Below the pieces are notes generated by a model, which saw only the letters and a list, made by a program, of their open reading frames with translations, ran no database searches and was not told where the DNA came from. From positions 3,073,543 through 3,137,542 of the forward strand of contig OU744452.1 of NCBI GenBank assembly GCA_916610825.1: DNA of 64,000 nucleotides. The letters are read 5' to 3'. The position numbers and the translations under genes were made by a program. Below are positions 43,601-58,690 of this stretch, piece after piece (position 1 is the first letter of the stretch; each line of letters opens with the position of its first letter). The stretch is from Haliclystus octoradiatus (Eukaryota > Cnidaria > Staurozoa > Stauromedusae > Haliclystidae).

Positions 43601-46600
43601 GTTATTTTGAACTCCCATCATTGTTTTTGATAATTTTGAACTTCCATGGGACTCAGGCATTGTTTTTGGTCATTTTAAACATTCTTGGGAATTAGACATT
43701 GTTTTTTGTCATTTTGCTGTACATTGGGAGCTAGAATATGTTTTTGATCATTTTGCATACCTTTGGGAATTAGATATTGTTAAAGATCATTTTAAATTCC
43801 CACAGGAGTTATGCATCAATTTCGTCATTTTGGGACTCTTTTATGAGTTATGCGTAATTTTGATCATTTTGCACTCTTCCGAGAATTAAGCATTACTTTT
43901 GGTCATTTTGAACACCCATGGGACTTATGCATCATGTTTGGTCATTTTGAACTCCTTTGGGAGTTATCTATTGTTTTTGGTCAAATTAAGCTCTCTTCGG
44001 AGTTATGTATCATTCTTGGTCATTTTGCACTCCCTTGGGAATTAGGCATTGCTTTTTGTTATTTTGAACTCCCATCATTGTTTCTGGTCATTTTAAAATC
44101 CCATGGGAGTTATGCATCATTTTTATCATTTTGAATTACCTTGGGATTAGACATTGTTTTGGTCATTTTGAACTCTTTTGTTAATTATACATCATTTTTG
44201 GTCATTTAGCACACCCTTTGGAATTAACTATTGTTTTTGGTCATTTTAAACACTGTTGGTAGTTGTTTATCATTTATGGCCATTTTGGGACTCTTTTATG
44301 AGTTATGGGTCATTTTGCAGTCTTTCAAGAATTAGGCATTACTTTTGGGAACTTGTAGCTCAATTGGGAGTTAATCATCATGTTTGGTCGTTTTGAACTT
44401 CCATGGGACATAGGCATTGTTTTTGGTCATTTTGCACAATCTTGGAAATTAGACATTGTTTTTATTCATTTTGAACTCTCTTGGTAACTATGTATCATTT
44501 TTGGTCACTTTGGACTTTTTCATGAGTTATGCGTCATTTTGATCATTTTGCACTCTTTCGAGAATTAGGCATTACTGTTGGTCATGTTGAACTCCCCTGG
44601 AGTTATGCCTCATGTTTGGTCTTTTTGAACTTCCATGGGACTCAGGCATTGTTTTTGGTCATTTTGAACTCTTTTATGAGTTATGCATCACTTTGCACTC
44701 TCTTGGGAATTGGGCATTGTTTTTTTGTCATTTTGCACATTCTTGGGAATGAGACATTGTTTTTTGTCATTTTGCACTACCTTGGGAATTAGAATATGTT
44801 TTTGGTCATCTTGCACACCTTTGGAAATTAGACATTGTTTTTGGTCATTTTGTGAACACTCTTGGTAGTTGTGAATCATTTATGGTCATTTTGGGACTCT
44901 TTTATGATGTTTGCGTCATTTTGATCATTTAGAACTTTTTTGAGAATTAGGCATTGCTTTAGTTCATTTTGAACTCCCTTGGAAGTTATGCATCTTGATT
45001 GGTCATTTTGAACTCCCTTGGGAGTTATGCATTGTTTTTGGTCATTTTGAACTCTTTTATAAGTTATGCATCATTTTGCACTCTATAGAGAATTAGGCAT
45101 GGTTTTTGGTCATTTTGCACACCCTTGAAAATTAGGCATTTTTTCAGGTCTATTTGAACTCCAATCATTGTTTTTGGTAATTTTGAACAGCGTTTGGAAT
45201 TATCCATTGCTTTTTGTTATTTTGAACTTCCATCATGGTTTTTAGTAATTATGAACTCTCTCGGGAGTTACGCAACATTCTTGATAATTTTGAACTTCCA
45301 TGGGACTCAGGCATTTTTTTGGTCATTTCAAACACTTTTATGAGATATGTATCATTTGCACTCTCTTGGGAATTAGGCAAAAGATTGGTGATATTGCACT
45401 CCCTTGGGATTTAGGCATTGTTTTTTATCATTTTACACATTCTTGAGAATTAGACATTGTATTTTGTCATTTTGCATTACATTGGGAATTAGAATATGTT
45501 TTTGGTCATTTTCCACAACTTTGGAAACTAGACATTGTTTTAGATCATTTTTAACTCCCATGGGAGTTATGCATCATTTTCGTCATTTTGGGACTCTTTT
45601 ATGAGTTATGCGTAATTTTGATCATTTTGCACTCTTTCGAAAATTAGGCATTACTTTTGGTCATTTTCAAATAACATGGGATTTATGCAGAATGTTTGGT
45701 GATTTTGAACTCCTTCGGAAGTTATCTATTGTTTTTGGTCAAATTAAGCTTACTTCGGAGTTATGTATCATTCTTGGTCGTTTTGCACTCTCTCCATAAT
45801 TAGGCATTACTTTTGGTCATTTTGAACACTCTTGGTAGTTATGCATCATTTATGGTCATTTTGGGACTGTTTTATGAGTTATTCGTCATTTTAGTCATTT
45901 GGAATTTTTTTGAGAATTGGGCATCGCTTTTGTATATTTTGAACTCCCTTGGAAGTTATGCATCATGTTTGATCATTTTGAACTCCTTTGTGAGTTATGC
46001 ATCATGTTTGGTCGTTTTGATCTTCCATGCATCTTAGGCATTGTTTTTGGTCCTTTTGAACTCTTTTATGAGTTATGCATCATTTTGCACTCTCTAGAAA
46101 ATTAGGCATGGTTTTTTGTCATTTTGCACACCCTTGAAAATTATGCATTTATTTAGTCATTTTGAACTCCCATCATTGTTTTTGGTAATTTTTACCTCCC
46201 ATTGGAGTGATGCATCATTTTGGTCATTTTGAATTACCTTGGGAATGAGACATTGTTTTTGGTCATTTTGAACAGCCTTGTTAATTAGAAATTGTTTTTT
46301 GTCATTTCGAAATCTATTGGGAATTATGCATCATTTTGGTCATTTTGAATTACCTTGGGAATGAGACATTGTTTTTGGTCATTTTGCACAATCTTGGAAA
46401 TTAGACATTGTTTTTATTCCTTTTGAACTCTCTTGGTAGTTATGCGTCATTTTGATCATTTTGCACTCTTTCGAAAATTAGGCATTACTGTTGGTCATGT
46501 TGAACTCCCCTGGAGTTATGCCTCATGTTTGGTCGTTTTGAACTTTCATGGGACTCAGGCATTGTTTTTGGTCATTTTGAACTCTTTTATGAGTTATGAA

Positions 46601-47149
46601 TCACTTTGCACTCTCTTGGGAATTGGGCATTGTTTTTTGTCATTTTGCACATTCTTGGGAATTAGACATTGTTTTTTGTCATTTTACACTACCATGGGAA
46701 TTAGAATATGTTTTTGGTCATCTTGCACACCTTTGAAAATTAGACATTGTTTTTGGTCATTTTGTGAACACTCTTGGTAGTTATGAATCATTTATGGTCA
46801 TTTTGGGACTCTTTTATGATGTTTGCGTCATTTTGATCATTTTGAACTTTTTTGAAAATTAGGCATTGCTTTTGTTCATTTTGAACTCCCTTTGAAGTTA
46901 TGCATCATGATTGTTTATTTTGAACTCCCTTGGGAGTTATGCATTGTTTTTGGTCATTTTGAACTCTTTTATAAGTTATGCATCATTTTGCACTCTATAG
47001 AGAATTGGGCATTGTTTTTGGTCATTTTGAGCTCTTTTATAAGTTATGCATCATTTTGCACTCTATAGAGAATTAGGCATGGTTTTTGGTCATTTTGCAC
47101 ACCCTTGAAAATTAGGTATTTTTTTAGGTCTATTTGAACTCCAATCATT

Positions 47150-47830
47150 GTTTTTGGTAATTTTGAACAGCGTTGGGAATTATCCATTGCTTTTTGTTAT
47201 TTTGAACTCCCATCATGGTTTTTGGTAATTATGAAATCTCCCGGGAGTTACGCAACATTCTTGATAATTTTGAACTTCCATGGGACTCAGGCATTTTTTT
47301 TGGTCATTTTAAACACTTTTATGAGATATGCATCATTTGCACTCTCTTGGGAATTAGGCAAAAGATTTTGTGATATTGCACTCCCTTTAAGGGATTGTTT
47401 TTTATCATTTTACACATTCTTTGGAATTAGACATTGTATTTTGTCATTTTGCATTACATTGGGAATTAGAATATGTTTTTGGTCATTTTCCACACCTTTG
47501 GAAACTAGACATAGTTTTAGATCATTTTAAACTCCCATGGAAGTTATGCATCATTTTCGTCATTTTGGGACTCTTTTATGAGTTATGCGTAATTTTGATA
47601 ATTTTGCACTCTTTCGAGAATTAGGCATTACTTTTGGTCATTTTCAAATAACATGGGATTTATGCATCATGTTTGGTGATTTTGAACTCCTTTGGGAGTT
47701 ACCTATTGTTTTTGGTCAAATTAAGCTCTCTTCGGAGTTATGTATCATTCTTGGTCGTTTTGCACTCTTTCCAGAATTAGGCATTACTTTTGGTCATTTT
47801 GAACTCTATTGGTAATTATACATCAGTTTT
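47150..47830. repeat. Block repeated at 49555-50235 and in part at 60530-60940
   Basis: 47222-47530, 49627-49935 and 60597-60905 carry the same order of variant monomers (offsets 2,405 and 10,970 bp), with only a few changes. These show that blocks of 10-20 monomers have been copied repeatedly across the array. Confidence 0.8.
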
Positions 47831-50179
47831 GGTCATTTTGCACACCCTTTGGAATTAGGAATTGTTTTAGATCATTTTGCACACCCTTGTTAATTAGAAA
47901 TTGTTTTTTGTCATTTCGAAATCTATTGGGAATTATGCATCATTTTGGTCATTTTGAATTACCTTGGGAATGAGACATTGTTTTTGGTCATTTTGAACAG
48001 CCTTGGAAATTATCCATTGCTTTTTGTTATTTTGAACTCCCATCATTGTTTTTGATAATTTTGAACTTCCATGGGACTCAGGCATTGTGTTTGGTCATTT
48101 TAAACATTCTTGGGAATTAGACATTGTTTTTTTGTCATTTTGCTGTAGATTGGGAGTTAGAATATGTTTTTGATCATTTTGCACACCTTTGGGAATTAGA
48201 CATTGTTAAAGATCATTTTAAATTCCCACAGGAGTTATGCATCAATTTCGTCATTTTGGGACTCTTTTATGAGTTATGCGTAATTTTGATCATTTTGCAC
48301 TCTTTCGAGAATTAAGCATTACTTTTGGTCATTTTGAACTCCCATGGGAGTTATGCATCAATTTGGTCATTTTGAATTACTTTGGGAATTAGACATTGTT
48401 TTTTGTCATTTGTTGTACATTGGGAGCTAGAATATGTTTTTGATCATTTTGCATATCTTTGGGAATTAGACATTGTTAAAGATCATTTTAAATTCCCACA
48501 GGAGTTATGCATCAATTTCGTCATTTTGGGACTCTTTTATGAGTTATGCGTAATTTTGATCATTTTGCACTCTTTCGAGAATTAGGCATTACGTTTGGTC
48601 ATTTTGATAACCCATGGGACTTATGCATCATGTTTGGTCATTTTGAACTCCTTTGGGAGTTATCTATTGTTTTTGGTCAAATTAAGCTCTCTTCGGAGTT
48701 ATGTATCATTCTTGGTCATTTTGCACTCCCTTGGGAATTAGGCATTGCTTTTTGTTATTTTGAACTCCCATCATTGTTTCTGGTCATTTTAAAATCCCAT
48801 GGGAGTTATGCATCATTTTGATCATTTTGAATTACCTTGGGATTAGACATTGTTTTGGTCATTTTGAACTCTTTTGTTAATTATACATCATTTTTGGTCA
48901 TTTAGCACACCCTTTGGAATTAACTATTGTTTTTGGTCATTTTAAACACTGTTGGTAGTTGTTCATCATTTATGGCCATTTTGGGACTCTTTTATGAGTT
49001 ATGGGTCATTTTGCAGTCTTTCAAGAATTAGGCATTACTTTTAGGAACTTGGAGCTCAATTGGGAGTTAATCATCATGTTTGATCGTTTTGAACTTCCAT
49101 GGGACATAGGCATTGTTTTTGGTCATCTTGCACACCTTTAGAAATTAGACATTGTTTTTGGTCATTTTGTGAACACTCTTGGTAGTTATGAATCATTTAT
49201 GGTCATTTTGGGACTCTTTTATGATGTTTGCGTCATTTTGATCATTTTGAACTTTTTTGAGAATTAGGCATTGCTTTTGTTCATTTTGAACTCCCTTGGA
49301 AGTTATGCATCATGATTGGTCATTTTGAACTTCCTTGGGAGTTATGCATTGTTTTTGGTCATTTTGAACTCTTTTATAAGTTATGCATCATTTTGCACTC
49401 TATAGAGAATTAGGCATTGTTTTTGGTCATTTTGAGCTCTTTTATAAGTTATGCATCATTTTGCACTCTATAGAGAATTAGGCATGGTTTTTGGTCATTT
49501 TGCACACCCTTGAAAATTAGGCATTTTTTTAGGTCTATTTGAACTCCAATCATTGTTTTTGGTAATTTTGAACAGCGTTGGGAATTATCCATTGCTTTTT
49601 GTTATTTTGAACTCCCATCATGGTTTTTGGTAATTATGAAATCTCTCGGGAGTTACGCAACATTCTTGATAATTTTGAACTTCCATGGGACTCAGGCATT
49701 TTTTTTGGTCATTTTAAACACTTTTATGAGATATGCATCATTTGCACTCTCTTGGGAATTAGGCAAAAGATTTTGTGATATTGCACTCCCTTCAAAGGAT
49801 TGTTTTTTATCATTTTACACATTCTTTGGAATTAGACATTATATTTTGTCATTTTGCATTACATTGGGAATTAGAATATGTTTTTGGTCATTTTCCACAC
49901 CTTTGGAAACTAGACATAGTTTTAGATCATTTTAAACTCCCATGGGAGTTATGCATCATTTTCGTCATTTTGGGACTCTTTTATGAGTTATGCGTAATTT
50001 TGATAATTTTGCACTCTTTCGAGAATTAGGCATTACTTTTGGTCATTTTCAAATAACATGGGATTTATGCATCATGTTTGGTGATTTTGAACTCCTTTGG
50101 GAGTTATCTATTGTTTTTGGTCAAATTAAGCTCTCTTCGGAGTTATGTATCATTCTTGGTCGTTTTGCACTCTTTCCAG

Positions 50180-52240
50180 AATTAGGCATTACTTTTGGTC
50201 ATTTTGAACTCTATTGGTAATTATACATCAGTTTTGGTCATTTTGCACACCCTTTGGAATTAGGAATTGTTTTTGGTAATTTTGCACCCCTTTGGAAATT
50301 AGACATTGTTTTTGGTCATTTTGAACACTCTTGGTAGTTATGCATCATTTATGGTCATTTTGGGACTGTTTTATGAGTTATTCGTCATTTTAGTCATTTT
50401 GAACTTTTTTGAGAATTAGGCATCGCTTTTGTATATTTTGAACTCCCTTGGAAGTTATGCATCATGTTTGGTCATTTTGAACTCCCTTTGGAGTTATGCA
50501 TCATGTTTGGTCGTTTCGATCTTCCATGCATCTTAGGCATTGTTTTTGGTCCTTTTGAACTCTTTTATGAGTTATGCATTATTTTGCACTCTCTAGAAAA
50601 TTAGGCATGGTTTTTTGTCATTTTGCACACCCTTGAAAATTTATGCATTTATTTGGTCATTTTGAACTCTCATCATTGTTTTTGGTAATTTTTACCTCCC
50701 ATTGGAGTGATGCATCATTTTGGTCATTTTGAATTACCTTGGGAATGAGACATTGTTTTTGGTCATTTTGAACAGCCTTGGAAATTATCCATTGCTTTTT
50801 GTTATTTTGAACTCCCATCATTGTTTTTGATAATTTTGAACTTCCATTGGACTCAGGCATTGTGTTTGGTCATTTTAAACATTCTTGGGAATTAGACATT
50901 GTTTTTTGTCATTTTGCTGTAGATTGGGAGTTAGAATATGTTTTTGATCATTTTGCACACCTTTGGGAATTAGATATTGTTTTAGATCATTTTAAATTCC
51001 CACAGGAGTTATGCATCATTTTCGTCATTTTGGGACTTTTTTATGAGTTATGCGTAATTTTGATCATTTTGCACTCTTTCGACAATTAGGCATTACTTTT
51101 GGTCAGTTTGAACACCCATGGGACTTATGCATCATGTTTGGTCATTTTGAACTCCTTTGGGAGTTATCTATTGTTTTCGGTCAAATTAAGCTCTCTTCGG
51201 AGTTATGTATCATTCTTGGTCGTTTTGCACTCTTTCCAGAATTAGGCATTACTTTTGGTCATTTTGAACTCTATTGGTAATTATACATCAGTTTTGGTCA
51301 TTTTGCACACCCTTTGGAATTAGGAATTGTTTTTGGTAATTTTGCACCCCTTTGGAAATTAGACATTGTTTTTGGTCATTTTGAACACTCTTGGTAGTTA
51401 TGCATCATTTATGGTCATTTTGGGACTGTTTTATGAGTTATTCGTCATTTTAGTCATTTTGAACTTTTTTGAGAATTAGGCATCGCTTTTGTATATTTTG
51501 AACTCCCTTGGAAGTTATGCATCATGTTTGGTCATTTTGAACTCCCTTTGGAGTTATGCATCATGTTTGGTCGTTTCGATCTTCCATGCATCTTAGGCAT
51601 TGTTTTTGGTCCTTTTGAACTCTTTTATGAGTTATGCATTATTTTGCACTCTCTAGAAAATTAGGCATGGTTTTTTGTCATTTTGCACACCCTTGAAAAT
51701 TTATGCATTTATTTGGTCATTTTGAACTCTCATCATTGTTTTTGGTAATTTTTACCTCCCATTGGAGTGATGCATCATTTTGGTCATTTTGAATTACCTT
51801 GGGAATGAGACATTGTTTTTGGTCATTTTGAACAGCCTTGGAAATTATCCATTGCTTTTTGTTATTTTGAACTCCCATCATTGTTTTTGATAATTTTGAA
51901 CTTCCATTGGACTCAGGCATTGTGTTTGGTCATTTTAAACATTCTTGGGAATTAGACATTGTTTTTTGTCATTTTGCTGTAGATTGGGAGTTAGAATATG
52001 TTTTTGATCATTTTGCACACCTTTGGGAATTAGATATTGTTTTAGATCATTTTAAATTCCCACAGGAGTTATGCATCATTTTCGTCATTTTGGGACTTTT
52101 TATGAGTTATGCGTAATTTTGATCATTTTGCACTCTTTCGACAATTAGGCATTACTTTTGGTCAGTTTGAACACCCATGGGACTTATGCATCATGTTTGG
52201 TCATTTTGAACTCCTTTGGGAGTTATCTATTGTTTTCGGT
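50180..52240. repeat. Adjacent 1,060-bp higher-order duplication in the 39-bp array
   Basis: Sequence from about 50180 repeats at an offset of 1,060 bp, with almost no difference through about 52240 (one T lost near 52092). For instance 50657-50860 and 51717-51920 are the same. This is a recent tandem copy of about 27 monomers. Confidence 0.88.
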
Positions 52241-55200
52241 CAAATTGAACTCTCTTCGGAGTTATGTATCATTCTTTGTCATTTTGCACTCCCTTGGGAT
52301 TTAGGCATTGCTTTTTGTTATTTTGAACTCTCATCATTGTTTCTGGTCATTTTAAAATCCCATGGGAGTTATGCATCATTTTGATTATTTTGAATTACCT
52401 TGGGATTAGACATTGTTTTGGTCATTTTGATCTCTATTGTTAATTATACATCATTTTTGGTCATTTAGCACACCCTTTGGAATTAAATATTGTTTTTGGT
52501 CATTTTAAACACTGTTGGTAGTTGTTCATCATTTATGGCCATTTTAGGACTCTTTTATGAGTTATGGGTCATTTTGCAGTCTTTCAACAATTAGGCATTA
52601 CTTTTGGGAACTTGGAACTCAATTGGGAGTTAATCATCCTGTTTGGTCGTTCTGAACTTCCATGGGACATAGGCATTGTTTTTGGTAATTTTGCACCCCT
52701 TTGGAAATTAGACATTGTTTTTGGTCATTTTGAACACTCTTGGTAGTTATGCATCATTTATGGTCATTTTGGGACTGTTTTATGAGTTATTCGTCATTTT
52801 AGTCATTTTGAACTTTTTTGAGAATTAGGCATCGCTTTTGTATATTTTGAACTCCCTTGGAAGTTATGCATCATGTTTGGTCATTTTGAACTCCCTTTGG
52901 AGTTATGCATCATGTTTGGTCGTTTTGATCTTCCATGCATCTTAGGCATTGTTTTTGGTCATTTTGAACTCTTTTATGAGTTATGCATTATTTTGCACTC
53001 TCTAGAAAATTAGGCATGGTTTTTTGTCATTTTGCACACCCTTGAAAATGTATGCATTTATTTGGTCATTTTGAACTCTCATCATTGTTTTTGGTAATTT
53101 TTACCTCCCATTGGAGTGATGCATCATTTTGGTCATTTTGAATTACCTTGGGATTAGACATTGTTTTGGTCATTTTGATCTCTATTGTTAATTATACATC
53201 ATTTTTGGTCATTTAGCACACCCTTTGGAATTAAATATTGTTTTTGGTCATTTTAAACACTGTTGGTAGTTGTTCATCATTTATGGCCATTTTAGGACTC
53301 TTTTATGAGTTATGGGTCATTTTGCAGTTTTTTAACAATTAGGCATTACTTTTGGGAACTTGGAACTCAATTGGGAGTTAATCATCCTGTTTGGTCGTTC
53401 TGAACTTCCATGGGACATAGCCATTGTTTTTGGTAATTTTGCACAATCTTGGAAATTAGACATTGTTTTTATTCATTTTGAACTCTCTTGGTAGTTATGT
53501 ATCATTTTTGGTCACTTTGGACTTTCTTATGAGTTATGCGTCATTTTGATCATTTTGCACTCTTTCGAGAATTAGGCATTACTGTTGGTCATGTTGAACT
53601 CCCCAGGAGTTATGCCTCATGTTTGGTCGTTTTGAACTTCCATGGGACTCAGGCATTGTTTTTGGTTATTTTGAACTCTTTTATGAGTTATGCATCACTT
53701 TGCACTCTCTTGGGAATTGGGCATTGTTTTTTGTCATTTTGCACATTCTTGGGAATTAGACATTGTTTTTTGTCATTTTGCACTACCTTGGGAATTAGAA
53801 TATGTTTTTGGTCATCTTGCACACCTTTGGAAATTAGACATTGTTTTTGGTCATTTTGTGAACACTCTTGGTAGTTATGAATCATTTATGGTCATTTTGG
53901 GATTCTTTTATGATTTTTGCGTCATTTTGATCATTTTGAACTTTTTTGAGAATTACGCATTGCTTTTGTTCATTTTGAACTCCCTTGGAAGTTATGCATC
54001 ATGATTGGTCATTTTGAACTCCCTTGGAAGTTATGCATTGTTTTTGGTCATTTTGAACTCTTTTATAAGTTATGCATCATTTTGCACTCTATAGAGAATT
54101 AGGCATGGTTTTTGGTCATTTTGCACACCCTTGAAAATTAGGCATTTTTTTAGGTCTATTTGAACTCCAATCATTGTTTTTTGTCATTTTGCACATTCTT
54201 GGGAATTAGACATTGTTTTTTGTCATTTTGCACTACCTTGGGAATTAGAATATGTTTTTGGTCATCTTGCACACCTTTGGAAATTAGACATTGTTTTTGG
54301 TCATTTTGTGAACACTCTTGGTAGTTATGAATCATTTATGGTCATTTTGGGACTCTTTTATGATGTTTGCGTCATTTTGATCATTTTGAACTTTTTCGAG
54401 AATTAGGCATTGCTTTTGTTCATTTTGAACTCCCATCATTGTTTTTGGTAATTTTGAACTCTCTTGGGAGTTACGCAGAATTCTTGATAATTTTGAACTT
54501 CCATGGGACTCACGCATTGTTTTTGGTCATTTTAAACATTCTTGGGAATTAGACATTGTTTTTTGTCATTTTGCTGTACATTGGGAGCTAGAATATGTTT
54601 TTGATCATTTTGCATACCTTTGGGAATGAGACATTGTTAAAGATCATTTTAAATTCCCACAGGAGTTATGCATCAATTTCGTCATTTTGGGACTCTTTCA
54701 TGAGTTATGCGTAATTTTGATCATTTTGCACACTTTCGAGAATTAAGCATTACTTTTGGTCATTTTGAACACCCATGGGACTTATGCATCATGTTTGGTC
54801 ATTTTGAACTCCTTTGGGAGTTATCTATTGTTTTTGGTCAAATTAAGCTCTCTTCGGAGTTATGTATCATTCTTGGTCATTTTGCACTCCCTTGGGAATT
54901 AGGCATTGCTTTTTGTTATTTTGAACTCCCATCATTGTTTCTGGTCATTTTGAAATCCCATGGGAGTTATGCATCATTTTGATCATTTCGAATTACCTTG
55001 GGATTAGACATTGTTTTGGTCATTTTGAACTCTTTTGTTAATTATACATCATTTTTGGTTATTTAGCACACCCTTTGGAATTAACTATTGTTTTTGGTCA
55101 TTTTAAACACTGTTGGTAGTTGTTCATCATTTATGGCCATTTTGGGACTCTTTTATGAGTTATGGGTCATTTTGCAGTCTTTCAAAAATTAGGCATTACT

Positions 55201-55696
55201 TTTGGGAACTTGGAGCTCAATTGGGAGTTAATCATCATGTTTGATCGTTTTGAACTTCCATGGGACATAGGCATTGTTTTTGGTCATTTTGCACAATCTT
55301 GAAAATTAGACATTGTTTTTATTCCTTTTGAACTCTCTTGGTAGTTATGCGTCATTTTGATTATTTTGCACTCTTTCGAGAATTAGGCATTACTGTTGGT
55401 CATGTTGAACTCCCCTGGAGTTATGCCTCATGTTTGGTCGTTTTCAACTTTCATGGGACTCAGGCATTGTTTTTGGTTATTTTGAACTCTTTTATGAGTT
55501 ATGAATCACTTTGCACCTTCTTGGGAATTGGGCATTGTTTTTTGTCATTTTGCACATTCTTGGGAATTAGACATTGTTTTTTGTCATTTTGCACTACCTT
55601 TGGAATTAGAATATGTTTTTGGTCATCTTGCACACCTTTGGAAATTAGACATTGTTTTTGGTCATTTTGTGAACACTCTTGGTAGTTATGAATCAT

Positions 55697-58690
55697 TTAT
55701 GGTCATTTTTGGACTCTTTTATGATGTTTGCGTCATTTTGATCATTTTGAACTTTTTTGAGAATTAGGCATTGCTTTTGTTCATTTTGAACTCCCATCAT
55801 TGTTTTTGGTAATTTTGAACTCTCTTGGGAGTTACACAGAATTCTTGATAATTTTGAACTTCCATGGGACTCACGCATTGCTTTTGGTCATTTCAAACAC
55901 TTTTATGAGTTATGCATCATTTGCACTCTCTAGGGAATTAGGCACAGGATTGGTGATTTTGCACTCCCTCAGGATTTAGGCATTGTTTTTGGTCATTTTG
56001 CTCATTCTTGGGAATTAGACATTGTTTTTTGTCATTTTGCACTACATTGGAAATTAGAATATGTTTTTGATCATTTTGCACAGTCTTGGTAATTAGACAT
56101 TGTTTTATGTCATTTTGCACTACATTGGCAATAAAAATATGTTTTTGGTCATTTTGCACACCTTTGGAAATTAGACATTGTTCCTGGTCATTTTGAACTC
56201 CCTTGGAAGTTAAGCATCATGTTTGGTCATTTTGAACTCCCTTTGGAGTTATGCATCATGTTTGGTCGTTTTGATCTTCCATGCATCTTAGGCATTGTTT
56301 TTGGTCCTTTTGAACTCTTTTATGAGTTATGCATCATTTTGCACTCTCTAGAAAATTAGGCATGGTTTTTTGTCATTTTGCACACCCTTGAAAATTATGC
56401 ATTTATTTAGTCATTTTGAACTACCATCATTGTTTTTGGTAATTTTTACCTCCCATTGGAGTGATGCATCATTTTGGTCATTTTGAACAGCCTTGGGAAT
56501 TATCTATTGCTTTTTGTTATTTTGAACTCCCATCATTGTTTTTGATAATTTTGAACTTCCATGGGACTCAGGCATTGTTTTTGGTCATTTTAAACATTCT
56601 TGGGAATTAGACATTGTTTTTTGTCATTTTGCTGTAAATTGGGAGCTAGAATATGTTTTTGATCATTTTTCATACCTTTGGGAATTAGACATTGTTAAAG
56701 ATCATTTTAAATTCCCACAGGAGTTATGCATCAATTTCGTCATTTTGGGACTCTTTTATGAGTTATGCGTAATTTTGATCATTTTGCACTCTTTCGAGAA
56801 TTAAGCATTATTTTTGGTCATTTTGAACTCCTTTGGGAGTTATCTATTGTTTTTGGTCAAATTAAGCTCTCTTCGGAGTTATGTATCATTCTTGGTCATT
56901 TTGCACTCCCTTGGGAATTAGGCATTGCTTTTTGTTATTTTGAACTCCCATCATTGTTTCTGGTCATTTGAAAATCCCATGGGAGTTATGCATCATTTTG
57001 ATCATTTTGAATTACCTTGGGATTAGACATTGTTTTGGTCATTTTGAACTCTTTTGTTAATTATACATCATTTTTGATCATTTAGCACACCCTTCGGAAT
57101 TAACTATTGTTTTTGGTCATTTTAAACACTGTTGGTAGTTGTTCATCATTTATGGCCATTGTGGGACTCTTTTATGAGTTATGGGTCATTTTGCAGTCTT
57201 TCAACAATTAGGCATTACTTTTGGGAACTTGGAACTCAATTGGGAGTTAATCATCCTGTTTGGTCGTTCTGAACTTCCATGGGACATAGGCATTGTTTTT
57301 GGTAATTTTGCACAATCTTGGAAATTAGACATTGTTTTTATTCATTTTGAACTCTCTTGGTAGTTATGTATCATTTTTGGTCACTTTGGACTTTCTTATG
57401 AGTTATGCGTCATTTTGTTCATTTTGCACTCTTTCGAGAATTAGGCATTACTGTTGGTCATGTTGAACTCCCCTGGAGTTATGCCTCATGTTTGGTCGTT
57501 TTGACCTTCCGTGGGACTCAGGCATTGTTTTTTGTCATTTTGAACTCTTTTATGAGTTATGCATCACTTTGCACTCTCTTGGGAATTGGGCATTGTTTTT
57601 TGTCATTTTGCACATTCTTGGGAATTAGACATTGTTTTTGGTCATTTTGTGAACACTCTTGGTAGTTATGAATCATTTATGGTCATTTTGGGACTCTTTT
57701 ATGATGTTTGTGTCATTTTGATCATTTTGAAATTTTTTGAGAATTAGGAATTGCTTTTGTTCATTTTGAACTCCCTTGGAAGTTATGCATCATGATTGGT
57801 CATTTTGAACTCCCTTGGGAGTTATGCATTGTTTTTGGTCATTTTGAACTCTTTTATAAGTTATGCATCATTTTGCACTCTATAGAGAATTAGGCATGGT
57901 TTTTGGTCATTTTGCACACCCTTGAAAATTAGGCATTTGTTTAGGTCTATTTGAACTCCAATCATTGTTTTTGTTCATTTTGCACAATCTTGGAAATTAG
58001 ACATTGTTTTTATTCCTTTTGAACTCTCTTGGTAGTAATGCGTCATTTTGATCATTTTGCACTCTTTCGAGAATTAGGCATTACTGTTGGTCATGTTGAA
58101 CTCCCCTGGAGTTATGCCTCATGTTTGGTCGTTTTCAACTTTCATGGGACTCAGGCATTGTTTTTGGTCATTTTGAACTCTTTTATGAGGTATGAATCAC
58201 TTTGCACTCTCTTGGGAATTGGGCATTGTGTTTTGTCATTTTGCACATTCTTGGGAATTAGACATTGTTTTTTGTCATTTTGCACTACCTTGGGAATTAG
58301 ACATTGTTTTTGGTCATTTTGTGAACACTCTTGGTAGTTATGAATCATTTATGGTCATTTTGGGACTCTTTTATGATGTTTGCGTCATTTTGATCATTTT
58401 GAACTTTTTTGAGAATTAGGCATTGCTTTTGTTCATTTTGAACTCCCATCATTGTTTTTGGTAATTTTGAACTCTCTTGGGAGTTACGCAGAATTCTTGA
58501 TAATTTTGAACTTCCATGGGACTCACGCATTGCTTTTGGTCATTTTAAACACTTTTATGAGTTATGCATCATTTGCACTCTCTAGGGAATTAGGCACAGG
58601 ATTGGTGATTTTGCACTCACTTAGGATTTAGGCATTGTTTTTGGTCATTTTGCACATTCTTGGGAATTAGACATTGTTTTATGTCATTTT
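55697..58690. repeat. Large duplicated block in the 39-bp array, left copy
   Basis: 55697-58690 matches 60929-64000 at an offset of 5,232 bp, with only scattered single-base changes (for example near 55835, 56108 and 56647). The offset becomes 5,310 bp after the right copy gains 78 bp (two monomers) near 62870-62950. The match runs to the last base of the window, so the true duplication is longer. Confidence 0.88.
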